Shown here piece by piece: positions 56,886-64,000 of a DNA stretch of 64,000 bases. Numbering within the stretch: position 1 is the first letter of the stretch; each line of letters begins with the position of its first letter. A program made the translations under genes and the position numbers. Below the pieces are notes generated by a model. It had not been told where the DNA came from. It worked only from the letters and a program-made list of their open reading frames with translations, and ran no database searches. Origin of the DNA: Flavobacterium sp. ZT3R18 (GTDB lineage: Bacteria > Bacteroidota > Bacteroidia > Flavobacteriales > Flavobacteriaceae); assembly GCF_007097385.1 (NCBI RefSeq), contig NZ_VJZS01000001.1, positions 385,441 to 449,440 of the forward strand. The letters are read 5' to 3'.

Positions 56886-56952
56886 AGAATAGAATATAGA
56901 ATATAGAATATAGAGAATAGAGTAATCTATATTCTATGCTCTATATTCTAAA
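56886..56952. repeat. Short AGAATAT tandem and inverted repeat
   Basis: Tandem 7-bp units (AGAATAT) at 56886-56922 are followed by their reverse complement (CTATATTCTATGCTCTATAT). The array lies between convergent genes. Confidence 0.6.
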
Positions 56953-56957
56953 ATCTT

Positions 56958-58106
56958 CTATTTAAAGGGATTTCTTTCTTGCCAAACCACTGTAGGTTCT
57001 AAGTAAGGGAATATTCTATAAACGTGCTTGTTTATTTGTGGATTGCTATGTTCCATGAAGCCAAACATTTCAACAGGTTTTGCTCCTACCGAACTTTTAA
57101 TTTCTAAGGCAGTTCTGGAAAATATGATTTCTTCAAAGCCTTTATTGATTGAATAGGCGATCATGTCATAAAGCATGTTGAGATAAAGCATCTTTTCTCG
57201 TTGTATGCTATCATCATATCCTAGAAAATAGGTGTCCATTGATTTTCCGTTTTTAATCAAGGTGTTGAAACCTATTAATTTTTGATCTAAGAAATAACCA
57301 TAAAACAAAAAATTATCTTTTAATGTCTCTTTACAAATCCGAAAATGATTTTTGGTAAGGAAAAAAGTGTTGAAAGGGGCGTTTTTGGCAACATGAGCAT
57401 ACAACTCATAGATAGTTTCTTCGTATGCAATTATTTCCTCCAGATGCATCTTTCTTTTTTCGATACCGATTGCTTTTTTTCTGGCTCTCTTGTACTGATC
57501 TCTATATTTTTTTGATAACGAATCAATGTAATCTTGTTCTGTTTTCCAATGATTAGGAATACTAAAAGTCATATTGGGTTGTATGCAATACTGATAATTA
57601 GTCTTAAATTCTTCTATTTTGAAGCTTTTTAGAGTATTATGATGAAAATCTTTAAAAGTAGTAATATGTACTTTTTTACCAATGGATTTAAATTTATGTT
57701 GTAAGTCTTCAGTTGCTTTTTTTAAGGTTCTTATGGCTAGAATTGGATCCGTGTTTTCTGAAAGAACAAAGGCGTTTTGCCCCGTAAGCATATTGTTTCC
57801 TATAATTAAAACATGAGACGAAAATTTTCTTAAAATAAACTTCCGAATATGTGCTTTAACACATTGATCTCTATCCCCAAAAGATTCTAGTTTATTCAAA
57901 TCCAAGAATTGAGAAACGGCAATACCTACTAAATCTTGATTTTGAAAAAGACCTATAAAATGACACGTCATGTTGGTGGGAGCCGATTTTTCTAAAATCT
58001 CAAGGTATTCTTTGGATAGAAAAATGTTTTTATGACCTAAATCATCCCAATTTTGAGGAAGTTGAGTGGTATGATCGTAAATTTCGTATGAAAAGGGTGT
58101 TTCCAA
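56958..58106 (-). CDS. GNAT-fold acetyltransferase-like protein
   Basis: A 382-residue protein resembling the large BioF2-like/FemAB-type acyltransferase group. A C-terminal domain shows the pattern KNHFRICKETLKDNFLFYGYF, LIGFNTLIKNGKSMDTYFLGYD and LYLNMLYDMIAYSINKGFEEIIFSRTALEIK. The N-terminal half is a second related fold (NMTCHFIGLFQNQDLVGIAVS). The acyl donor and substrate are unknown. No signal peptide. Monocistronic, convergent with the ABC-F gene. Confidence 0.75.
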   Translation of the reverse strand: METPFSYEIYDHTTQLPQNWDDLGHKNIFLSKEYLEILEKSAPTNMTCHFIGLFQNQDLVGIAVSQFLDLNKLESFGDRDQCVKAHIRKFILRKFSSHVLIIGNNMLTGQNAFVLSENTDPILAIRTLKKATEDLQHKFKSIGKKVHITTFKDFHHNTLKSFKIEEFKTNYQYCIQPNMTFSIPNHWKTEQDYIDSLSKKYRDQYKRARKKAIGIEKRKMHLEEIIAYEETIYELYAHVAKNAPFNTFFLTKNHFRICKETLKDNFLFYGYFLDQKLIGFNTLIKNGKSMDTYFLGYDDSIQREKMLYLNMLYDMIAYSINKGFEEIIFSRTALEIKSSVGAKPVEMFGFMEHSNPQINKHVYRIFPYLEPTVVWQERNPFK

Positions 58107-58225
58107 TTTGGGTAGCTATATTTCACCAAATTTAGTAAAGGTTTTGAAATATTTACGTAGCTAATAAAGTTAATTTTTCATGGAATAGTTTAAATTTATC
58201 TAACTTTATAGGAAAAGAAAAAATC

Positions 58226-58504
58226 ATGATAACCTATAATGAAAATTCAGCGGCTGCGTTATTGCTCAATTTGAAAGATTGGCAGTATAAAGAAAATGGA
58301 ATAGAAAAGACTTTTAAATTTAAAGATTTTACACAAGCCCTTGGTTTTATTGTTCAAGTGGGTGTTTTGGCCGAAAAAATGAATCACCATCCAGAGTTGT
58401 TCAATGTGTATAATAAAGTAAACATTAGACTGACAACACATGATTCAGGAGGAGTAACGGATAAGGATTTTGAATTGGCTCAAAAAATTGAAAATTTATT
58501 TTAA
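58226..58504 (+). CDS. 4a-hydroxytetrahydrobiopterin dehydratase
   Basis: Also called pterin-4a-carbinolamine dehydratase (PhhB/PCD), it dehydrates the 4a-hydroxy pterin to recycle tetrahydropterin cofactor for aromatic amino-acid hydroxylases. The 92-residue length is normal. The active-site histidines are H54 and H55 in the motif [16 protein letters not shown], with the later THDSGG and DFELAQKIE segments. It has a terminator immediately after and no hydroxylase gene is nearby in this window. Confidence 0.93.
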   Translation: MITYNENSAAALLLNLKDWQYKENGIEKTFKFKDFTQALGFIVQVGVLAEKMNHHPELFNVYNKVNIRLTTHDSGGVTDKDFELAQKIENLF

Positions 58505-58506
58505 TA

Positions 58507-58547
58507 AAAAACCTTGTTTCATTGTAATAAAGAAACAAGGTTTTTTT
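58507..58547. terminator. Terminator shared by the pterin dehydratase and DUF1761 genes
   Basis: The stem AAAAACCTTGTTTC/GAAACAAGGTTTTT with an 11-nt loop has A and T runs on opposite sides, serving both convergent genes. Confidence 0.88.
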
Positions 58548-58569
58548 AGGACGGGACATGTGCATTGTT

Positions 58570-59052
58570 TTAAACCCAACCACAAATAATACCGCCCATA
58601 ATCATAAAGCAAACGATCCAGAAACCGCCTGTAACGAGAGTGTATTTGAAGCTTCTACGTTCGTACAATGAATTAGTTCCTATAACTGGAAGGACAAGTA
58701 GTAATCCTGTCAAGAATCCATGTAGAGCACCATGTTTGAATGTTCGGAAAGTGGTCCCGTAATCAGCCATGAAAGCTTTGTAGGAGGGTAAGGCTTCTGC
58801 AACATTGCCGCCAGTCATGCTGAAGGCACCCCATTGGTGAATAGTTAAAAACTGTAAAACGATTCCAATGAGAAAGGCGTAAATTACAGATATGCCAAAA
58901 ATCAAGGACATATTGGCGCCTTTCATCTTTTCTTCGGTCATTCCTGATTCTTTCATCCAGATTGTTCCAAAAACTTTCGGATGATACCAAACAAATCCTA
59001 CTACTAAAGTGCTTAAAGCAGCTACTAAAATTGCAATCCAATTCATTTCCAT
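58570..59052 (-). CDS. DUF1761 domain-containing membrane protein
   Basis: A 160-residue four-helix membrane protein. It begins NWIAILVAALSTLVVGFVWYHPKVFGTIW, the typical DUF1761 start with the GxxWYxPxxFGxxW motif; further helices are IFGISVIYAFLIGIVLQFL, GALHGFLTGLLLVLPVIGT and YTLVTGGFWIVCFMIMGGII. The function is unknown. A well-matched promoter lies at 59078-59110. Confidence 0.92.
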   Translation of the reverse strand: MEMNWIAILVAALSTLVVGFVWYHPKVFGTIWMKESGMTEEKMKGANMSLIFGISVIYAFLIGIVLQFLTIHQWGAFSMTGGNVAEALPSYKAFMADYGTTFRTFKHGALHGFLTGLLLVLPVIGTNSLYERRSFKYTLVTGGFWIVCFMIMGGIICGWV

Positions 59053-59077
59053 AATTAAGGTTTTAAGGTTAGAGTAT

Positions 59078-59110
59078 CAAATGTAATTAATTTTTTGATA
59101 CAGATTACAA
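59078..59110 (-). promoter_or_regulatory. Flavobacterial promoter of the DUF1761 gene
   Basis: Minus-strand TTG (59108-59110), 22-nt spacer, TACATTTG (59078-59085). The leader would be about 20 nt. Confidence 0.65.
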
Positions 59111-59180
59111 TTTACAAAACGTATTATTAGTATTAAAAAGACTATGAAAACATTTTTAAAATGTATTTCATCGATTATAT

Positions 59181-59212
59181 TTGTATTTAAGTGATTTTTG
59201 TTGTTACTTTTG
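59181..59212 (+). promoter_or_regulatory. Flavobacterial promoter of LRR gene 1
   Basis: TTG (59181-59183), 21-nt spacer and TACTTTTG (59205-59212), a full consensus match 27 nt before the ATG. Confidence 0.7.
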
Positions 59213-59239
59213 TAGTGTAGAATGTAAAAAATAAAGATT

Positions 59240-60094
59240 ATGAAAAATATCGTTACATTATTTTTAACTGTTACTTTTTCGATTTCATTATTGGCTAATA
59301 TATCTAATCAGGAAAAAAAGATTTTATTAAAGTTATATAAAGACACCAATGGAAGTCAATGGAAAGTGAAATGGGATTTGAATGCGCCTGTATCTACGTG
59401 GTATGGAGTGAGAATTCAAGATGACAAAGTGGTTGCAATTACTCTAATGAATAATAATTTAGTGGGTAAGTTGTCAGTTGAGATTGCTGATTTGGAGAAT
59501 TTAGAAGAACTAAATTTATTTAAAAATCAGCTTTCTGGAGAAATACCTCAAAACGTTGGGGATTTGAAAAATTTAAAAGAGTTGAATCTATCGTTTAATA
59601 AGTTAACGGGATCAATACCGAATTCTATTTGTAAAATAGCCCATTTAAATAAAATGATACTTTTTATGAATAACTTATCTGGAGAGTTACCGATTCAAAT
59701 TGGTGTTTTGAAAGAATTAGAAATAATTTCGGTATTCAATAATGATTTGTCGGGTCAAATTCCAGTTTCACTTTATGAGTTAAAGAATTTGAAGTGTTTA
59801 ATGTTGAGCAGTAATAAATTTTCAGGAAAAATTAGTTGGGGCATTTCGAATATGGATTCATTAGAAAGTTTAAGCTTATTTGATAATAAATTTGAAGGTC
59901 AGATTCCTGTCAATATGGTAAAGTTAAAAAATCTAAAGAATATGAATATTTCTTATAATTCGTTTTCAGGATTGGTCCCTAAAGAAATGGCTAAGTTGGA
60001 TGATTTTAATCTTACTATGGTTAATGAGTCTGGAATCGCTTTTCAGCTAGAAGTATCTAAAGGAGGAAGAGGTGTATTTGCAGCAGATGAATGA
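59240..60094 (+). CDS. Secreted plant-type leucine-rich repeat protein 1
   Basis: A 284-residue protein with signal peptide MKNIVTLFLTVTFSISLLA, an N-terminal cap (KKILLKLYKDTNGSQWKVKWD...WYGVRIQDDKV) and about seven 23-24-residue repeats of the plant-specific type, as in LSGEIPQNVGDLKNLKELNL and LTGSIPNSICKIAHLNKMIL. It is close to the LRR protein at 60314 over its whole length. There is no obvious C-terminal sorting domain; the end reads VSKGGRGVFAADE. Such proteins probably bind ligands outside the cell or in the periplasm. Confidence 0.88.
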   Translation: MKNIVTLFLTVTFSISLLANISNQEKKILLKLYKDTNGSQWKVKWDLNAPVSTWYGVRIQDDKVVAITLMNNNLVGKLSVEIADLENLEELNLFKNQLSGEIPQNVGDLKNLKELNLSFNKLTGSIPNSICKIAHLNKMILFMNNLSGELPIQIGVLKELEIISVFNNDLSGQIPVSLYELKNLKCLMLSSNKFSGKISWGISNMDSLESLSLFDNKFEGQIPVNMVKLKNLKNMNISYNSFSGLVPKEMAKLDDFNLTMVNESGIAFQLEVSKGGRGVFAADE

Positions 60095-60255
60095 TTTGCT
60101 ATTGAAAGTTAGTTATGTAGATAGTTATTTGGATTAGTATCTTTTTTGTTTTGTTTTTGTTATTGAAATGCAATAATCTACTTATGGGTTGTTGCATTTT
60201 TTTGTCAGGTATGTAGTTGTTAAAATAGTTATTATGTTAATTTATCGATTTTATC

Positions 60256-60287
60256 TTGTTTCTTAGCGAACTTTTTAAGTATTTTTG
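60256..60287 (+). promoter_or_regulatory. Flavobacterial promoter of LRR gene 2
   Basis: TTG (60256-60258), 21-nt spacer, TATTTTTG (60280-60287), 26 nt before the ATG at 60314. The same geometry as for LRR gene 1. Confidence 0.7.
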
Positions 60288-60313
60288 GAGCAATAAATTT
60301 CTAATCTAAGTAA

Positions 60314-61141
60314 ATGAATAAAAAAATTACTCTAATTCTTATTGTGTTGTTTTCGTTTTCTGTTGCTGCTAATGTGTCCCAACCGGAGAAAGAAGTTTTG
60401 ATGAAATTGTATCAAACGACCAATGGTAATAAATGGATCAAAAAATGGGACATGTCATTGCCGATGTCACAATGGTATGGCGTAAAAGTGGTCGATGATA
60501 AAGTGGTTTCTGTGAATTTAAAAAACAATAACTTAACAGGGCGTATTCCTGTTGAGATTACTACATTGTTAAATTTGCAAGAGCTGAATTTGAGTGAAAA
60601 TTTATTAAATGGAGAAGTACCGGCTAATATAGGAAATTTGCAATCTTTGCTTGTTTTGGATCTTTCGTCCAATAAATTAACCGGGAATATTCCGGTTTCG
60701 ATTTGCAAGATTAAAAGTTTAAAATCGATTATTCTGGATAGAAATATATTATCCGGTGAGTTGCCTCAGCAATTGGGGAATCTATTGGAGTTGCAAATGT
60801 TGTCTTTGTATGAAAACTCATTTTATGGACAATTACCAGATTCTGTGTATGGACTTAAATCTTTGAAATCAATGATTTTGTATAGCAATAAATTTACTGG
60901 AATATTAAGTTCTGCGATAGTGAATTTGCAGAATTTAGAAAATATAAACTTGTTTGATAATGATTTTAAAGGTCGGGTGCCTTTGGAGTTAGAAAAATTA
61001 CCAAATTTAAAAAAGTTGAATTTATCCTATAATTTATTTTCCGGGCTGGTTTCGAATAAGTTGTCATTATTAGATAAATTGAATATGACCATGCGAAATG
61101 AAATGGGAAATGTGGTTTCGTTATCTGTGATAAAAGGATAG
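60314..61141 (+). CDS. Secreted plant-type leucine-rich repeat protein 2
   Basis: A 275-residue paralogue of the preceding LRR protein with signal peptide KKITLILIVLFSFSVAA, the same cap (KEVLMKLYQTTNGNKWIKKWD...QWYGVKVVDDKV) and repeats such as LTGRIPVEITTLLNLQELNL, LNGEVPANIGNLQSLLVLDL and LSGELPQQLGNLLELQMLSL. It has its own promoter, so the two genes are separately expressed tandem duplicates. The C-terminal end is shorter than in copy 1. Confidence 0.88.
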   Translation: MNKKITLILIVLFSFSVAANVSQPEKEVLMKLYQTTNGNKWIKKWDMSLPMSQWYGVKVVDDKVVSVNLKNNNLTGRIPVEITTLLNLQELNLSENLLNGEVPANIGNLQSLLVLDLSSNKLTGNIPVSICKIKSLKSIILDRNILSGELPQQLGNLLELQMLSLYENSFYGQLPDSVYGLKSLKSMILYSNKFTGILSSAIVNLQNLENINLFDNDFKGRVPLELEKLPNLKKLNLSYNLFSGLVSNKLSLLDKLNMTMRNEMGNVVSLSVIKG

Positions 61142-61529
61142 AAGAAAAATATAGATTATAGAGCGATTGATGTTTTATATGTAAAGAGAGTTCTTTGTTT
61201 TATACATTTAGTTAGAATACCCTGTAACTTCATACATTACAGGGTTTTTCGTTTTTATATAAAATCGGGATTGTATTTTAGAGTCTTTTTTTGATCAAAA
61301 TCTTCTTTCCGAGTTACAAGTATTCGCTTTGGTTTACCGAAGAATTTATGAAAGTTTTAGAATCTTAAATGAGTTCGAAACCATTTTATTAATTAGCTTT
61401 GTTATTAATGAATAATTTAAGGGCTGTTATTAGACCGGTTTCCTTTTTTATAACTTTAATATAGGATTCAACGAATGTGAAAGTTGAGGCTATGAATTTT
61501 AATTTAACCACATTTTAATATTAAGTAGT
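61142..61529. other. Intergenic region after the LRR genes
   Basis: It holds the terminator at 61219-61249. The remainder (61250-61529) is AT-rich with no recognisable element. Confidence 0.55.
61219..61249 (+). terminator. Rho-independent terminator of LRR gene 2
   Basis: The stem ACCCTGTAA/TTACAGGGT with a 9-nt loop is followed by TTTT. It lies about 80 bp past the stop. Confidence 0.82.
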
Positions 61530-61835
61530 ATGGTAGTACAGTATCAAGGGGAACAAAACGGAATTCCGACAACATTTACTATAAAAATTAACGGAGACAA
61601 TCTATCAAAAAGTAGTTCAAATTATCAAATTGATTTATTGGTAGGGGATAAGCAATTGCCTGTTTTTACGACGTTAATTCACCAGAGTTTGTCTAATTGT
61701 TTAAAAGAAATTTACTTGTTTAGAAAATACAATGGTATCAGGTTTGATTCCTCTTCAGAAGAAGTAGTGTCTAAAGTAGTTCTTTATGATTTGGCTTTAT
61801 ACAACCATAATAAGAATGCTTTGTTTATGGTGTAG
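61530..61835 (+). CDS. Hypothetical protein, 101 residues
   Basis: I do not recognise this protein. It has no signal peptide or membrane helix. The N-terminal half looks like beta strands (VVQYQGEQNGIPTTFTIKING, YQIDLLVGDKQLPVFTTL) and the rest is mixed (CLKEIYLFRKYNGIRFDSSSEE). A clean frame, an ATG start and a terminator directly after the stop support a real single gene. It is convergent with the OsmC gene. Confidence 0.55.
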   Translation: MVVQYQGEQNGIPTTFTIKINGDNLSKSSSNYQIDLLVGDKQLPVFTTLIHQSLSNCLKEIYLFRKYNGIRFDSSSEEVVSKVVLYDLALYNHNKNALFMV

Positions 61836-61855
61836 ATTATTTGTTTTTAAAGGAT

Positions 61856-61892
61856 AAAAAAAGACTGTTCAATGTTGAGCAGTCTTTTTTTT
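61856..61892. terminator. Terminator shared by the 101-residue gene and osmC-like gene
   Basis: The stem AAAAAAGACTG/CAGTCTTTTTT with a 12-nt loop lies between two convergent genes and has A and T runs on opposite sides. Confidence 0.82.
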
Positions 61893-61917
61893 ATAAGATT
61901 AATGTAATCTTCTCTAA

Positions 61918-62385
61918 TCAAACCCTGCTCTCCGAGTTATGCTTCACGGGGAAATTCACGGAATTGGCAATAAAACACAGTTGATTGGCTTCTTTATGCA
62001 ATTCATTAGCTTTGGCTAAAAGAGTTTCCTCTGTGATGGTTACAATAGGATTTAAGGTTACTTCAATAAATTGTCCAGAACCATCATTGTTTACCAACAT
62101 AATCCCAGTAGCATTGTCTATATAATCGGTGACCACTATTCCGGCTTTGACACAAACGTGTAAATAAGACATCATATGACAGGCCGAAAGTGAAGCCAAT
62201 AATAAATCTTCGGGATTGTGAACGGTCTTGTCTCCGTGAAAAGTAGGATCAGCAGAACCTGATAAAGTAGTTTTTCCTTCTATTAAGATTTCATGATTCC
62301 GGTCATAAGCCCGATAACCTGAAGTTCCGGTTCCTTTATTTCCTGTCCACTTTAGCGTTAGTTTGTAGTTGTGATTGGGATGCAT
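61918..62385 (-). CDS. OsmC family peroxiredoxin-like protein
   Basis: A 155-residue OsmC/Ohr-superfamily protein. OsmC and Ohr reduce organic hydroperoxides with two cysteines; here these are C69 (SLSACHMM) and C137 (NQLCFIANS), in the expected positions. Other marks are NPEDLLLASLSACH and the helix LLAKANELHKEANQLC. The protein is closer to the OsmC/YhfA branch than to Ohr by eye; whether it acts on peroxides is not certain. Confidence 0.9.
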   Translation of the reverse strand: MHPNHNYKLTLKWTGNKGTGTSGYRAYDRNHEILIEGKTTLSGSADPTFHGDKTVHNPEDLLLASLSACHMMSYLHVCVKAGIVVTDYIDNATGIMLVNNDGSGQFIEVTLNPIVTITEETLLAKANELHKEANQLCFIANSVNFPVKHNSESRV

Positions 62386-62639
62386 TTGGTGTTGAATTTT
62401 TTTAGGGGCGATAAATATTTTAAAATCTAATTTATGATAATCACTTGCTAATAATTGTCTTTTAAATTCAAAAGTTTAGAGTTTTTTATTTAAAAAATAG
62501 AGTTCTATTATTATAACTTCAATTTTACGACAAAGCCAATTTTTGTAAATGGGAAAAAGAATATAAACGATAATTTCATCAATCTTATGTTTTATGGATT
62601 ATTAGATGTTCTGATATATTTCTATACATGCCAGAATTA

Positions 62640-63581
62640 TTAAAGCAATTTAATAGGCACATAAATATCAATAATATGAAGATTTTCAGGATGTGATTTA
62701 GGATCATTTAAATGACTTAAAAAGAAATTTCTGTTATCAGGCTGATATCCGTTTTCTTCAAACCAAACCTCATAGATATAGTTCCAAGTTTTAAAGCATT
62801 CAGACATAGGAGCTTCTTTATGAAAAATGGCATACAATCCTCCGCTTATTGTTGTATTCCCTATCAATCCTTCTCCAACTATTTTGTCAGGAACAGACAA
62901 ACAAGCATCAGCTTGAAGCATTCCAGTTATATTAGCATTGCTTCTATAAACCGTCAGTGCTTTGGTTTCAGGAAAATTAATTAAATTCCTTGGAGACGCC
63001 CAACTAAATAGCTTTTCGAACATCTTCTCAAATGTATCGCTATCATGCCTGTGAATATTGAGATTTCGGACATAGATAACATTAAACTCTTCAAGTTTTT
63101 TGATTTCAAAATCAAGTTTCATTGTTTTACTCATCTTATTATTTTTTAAATTATTTAATTTGAGTGCAAGGTAATCTTGGATTTTGTCCTGCATTTGTCC
63201 AATATTGCTATCCGTTATACCAATATTGCTACTTTTAAATGACTTGCGCCATTCAGTAGGTGTGACGCCTTTTGCTTCGCGGAAACTTCTTGAAAAAGAT
63301 GAAATACTTAGAAAGCCACAATCAATAGAAATTTCATTAATGGTTTTTGATGGATTATTCATTAAGAAAAAAAGAGCCTTTTCAATTTTTGCATTCTTAA
63401 TAAACTCATTTAGGGTTATTCCTGTTACTGATTTAAAAATCCTATGATAATGAAATTTAGAGAAACTGGAAAGAGAAGCAAGCTTTTCTAAAGAAAGTTC
63501 TTCATTAAGATTTTCTTTAATATAATCAATGCTTTTATTGATTCTAAAGTAATATTCTTTGATGGACTCTTCCTTTTTCAT
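62640..63581 (-). CDS. AraC-family regulator with GyrI-like effector domain
   Basis: A 313-residue transcription regulator. The start is taken at 63581 (MKKEESIKEYYFRINKSIDY); the frame extends 21 codons further but with no family support. Residues about 10-105 form the AraC double helix-turn-helix (LSLEKLASLSSFSKFHYHRIF, then INEISIDCGFLSISSFSRSFREAKGVTPTEWRK). The C-terminal half (about 150-313) is a GyrI-like small-molecule-binding domain (LDFEIKKLEEFNVIYVRNL, LIGNTTISGGLYAIFHKEAP). Such Rob/BmrR-like proteins sense toxic small molecules. No adjacent efflux gene is in the window. Confidence 0.9.
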   Translation of the reverse strand: MKKEESIKEYYFRINKSIDYIKENLNEELSLEKLASLSSFSKFHYHRIFKSVTGITLNEFIKNAKIEKALFFLMNNPSKTINEISIDCGFLSISSFSRSFREAKGVTPTEWRKSFKSSNIGITDSNIGQMQDKIQDYLALKLNNLKNNKMSKTMKLDFEIKKLEEFNVIYVRNLNIHRHDSDTFEKMFEKLFSWASPRNLINFPETKALTVYRSNANITGMLQADACLSVPDKIVGEGLIGNTTISGGLYAIFHKEAPMSECFKTWNYIYEVWFEENGYQPDNRNFFLSHLNDPKSHPENLHIIDIYVPIKLL

Positions 63582-63786
63582 GCTGACTTTTATTGCAATT
63601 TTCTCTGCTAATATATAACTATTATAATTTCCGGAAAATCCCAATATTTAGAGAAGAGTTTATTTGTAAATCCAAAGTAGGGCTATAACCTTTTTTTGAA
63701 GTTCTTTTTAAAAACGTTATGTGGGAAAAGCTATAGTAGCACTTGTTTAGGGAGGTAGTGTAAAACCTTGATTTTAGGGTATAAAA

Positions 63787-63812
63787 AAAGAGAACTCAAA
63801 TAAGTTCTCTTT
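63787..63812 (-). terminator. Terminator of the tRNA-fMet genes
   Basis: On the minus strand the stem AAAGAGAACT/AGTTCTCTTT with a 6-nt loop is followed by a T run, just downstream of the two tRNA genes. Confidence 0.85.
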
Positions 63813-63817
63813 CTTAG

Positions 63818-63890
63818 TAGCGGGAACAGGACTCGAACCTGTGACCTTCGGGTTATGAGCCCGACGAGCTGCCTACTGCTCTATCCCGCG
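63818..63890 (-). tRNA. tRNA-Met initiator (anticodon CAU), copy A
   Basis: A full 73-nt cloverleaf on the minus strand: acceptor CGCGGGA with an unpaired first base (C1 opposite T72), anticodon loop CTCATAA closed by GGG/CCC pairs, and T arm ACAGG-TTCGAGT-CCTGT. The mismatch at 1-72 and the three G-C pairs identify it as the initiator. CCA is not encoded. Confidence 0.95.
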
Positions 63891-63925
63891 ATGTGCGTTT
63901 TGTATTCTCAATAAGGCTACCTTAG

Positions 63926-63998
63926 TAGCGGGAACAGGACTCGAACCTGTGACCTTCGGGTTATGAGCCCGACGAGCTGCCTACTGCTCTATCCCGCG
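63926..63998 (-). tRNA. tRNA-Met initiator (anticodon CAU), copy B
   Basis: An identical 73-nt copy of the tRNA at 63818-63890, 35 bp upstream of it in transcript order. The array may continue beyond the window edge. Confidence 0.95.
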
Positions 63999-64000
63999 TT

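Overview
The window is a low-GC chromosome segment of a Bacteroidota bacterium, almost certainly a Flavobacterium or close relative. The evidence is the gliding/type IX secretion block gldKLMN, a short RpoD-type sigma factor, SusC/SusD outer-membrane genes, the XrtF exosortase pair, tRNA genes without an encoded CCA, and several flavobacterial promoters of the form TTG-N20-22-TAnnTTTG. Most of the segment is core chromosome, but the intergenic spaces are rich in inverted repeats and decayed genes.

Layout. 1-3.6 kb: end of ftsA, ftsZ, a YqeY-like gene, tRNA-Arg(UCG) and its terminator. 4.1-11.3 kb: a badly decayed SusC gene, a small YegP-like (DUF1508) gene, then an intact susC-susD-lipoprotein operon. 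11.4-14.9 kb: a GlcG/HbpS gene fragment, an MtfA-like metallopeptidase, a CBS-domain protein, rpe and rpoD. 15.1-18.7 kb: a TPR histidine kinase with a LytTR response regulator, plus small unknown genes. 19.2-23.5 kb: pnp, rpsO, a GAF/fRMsr-like protein, and the exosortase pair, whose second gene ends inside a 204-bp TA-flanked inverted-repeat element. 23.7-26.2 kb: an ATP-cone/PD-(D/E)xK nuclease followed by a beta-CASP RNase-like metallo-hydrolase. 26.3-29.2 kb: a metal-handling cluster (HYC_CC_PP protein, TonB receptor, HMA protein), probably for copper. 29.6-38.5 kb: a DedA protein, then a minus-strand block reading miaB, small membrane protein, sigma-54-type activator, lptE, TPR protein, secG, groS, groL. 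38.9-42.3 kb: a tandem duplication of a chalcone-isomerase-like gene and its partner, one partner now decayed. 42.6-48.2 kb: glpD, topA and an arginase-fold protein that lacks several metal ligands. 48.4-54.3 kb: gldKLMN and an FAD oxidoreductase. 54.5-63.6 kb: DUF983, ABC-F, GNAT-like, pterin dehydratase, DUF1761, two plant-type LRR proteins, a small unknown gene, OsmC and an AraC/GyrI regulator. The window ends with two tandem initiator tRNA genes.

How the genes work together. FtsA/FtsZ drive division. GldK/N form the periplasmic ring and GldL/M the inner-membrane motor of the type IX secretion system. SusC/D and the metal TonB receptor are outer-membrane importers. LptE and SecG belong to envelope biogenesis, and GroES/GroEL to folding.

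The least ordinary observations are: (i) a frameshifted GxxExxY nuclease-fold gene inside 44-bp inverted repeats, beside a diverged second copy of the miaB 3' end; (ii) the ATP-cone nuclease plus beta-CASP pair; (iii) a SusC relic recognisable only by frame-shifted translation; (iv) the TA-flanked palindromic element that supplies the last codons of the exosortase-associated gene; (v) the arginase-fold protein likely to be catalytically dead. All functions are read from sequence motifs and family knowledge; no database search was run.
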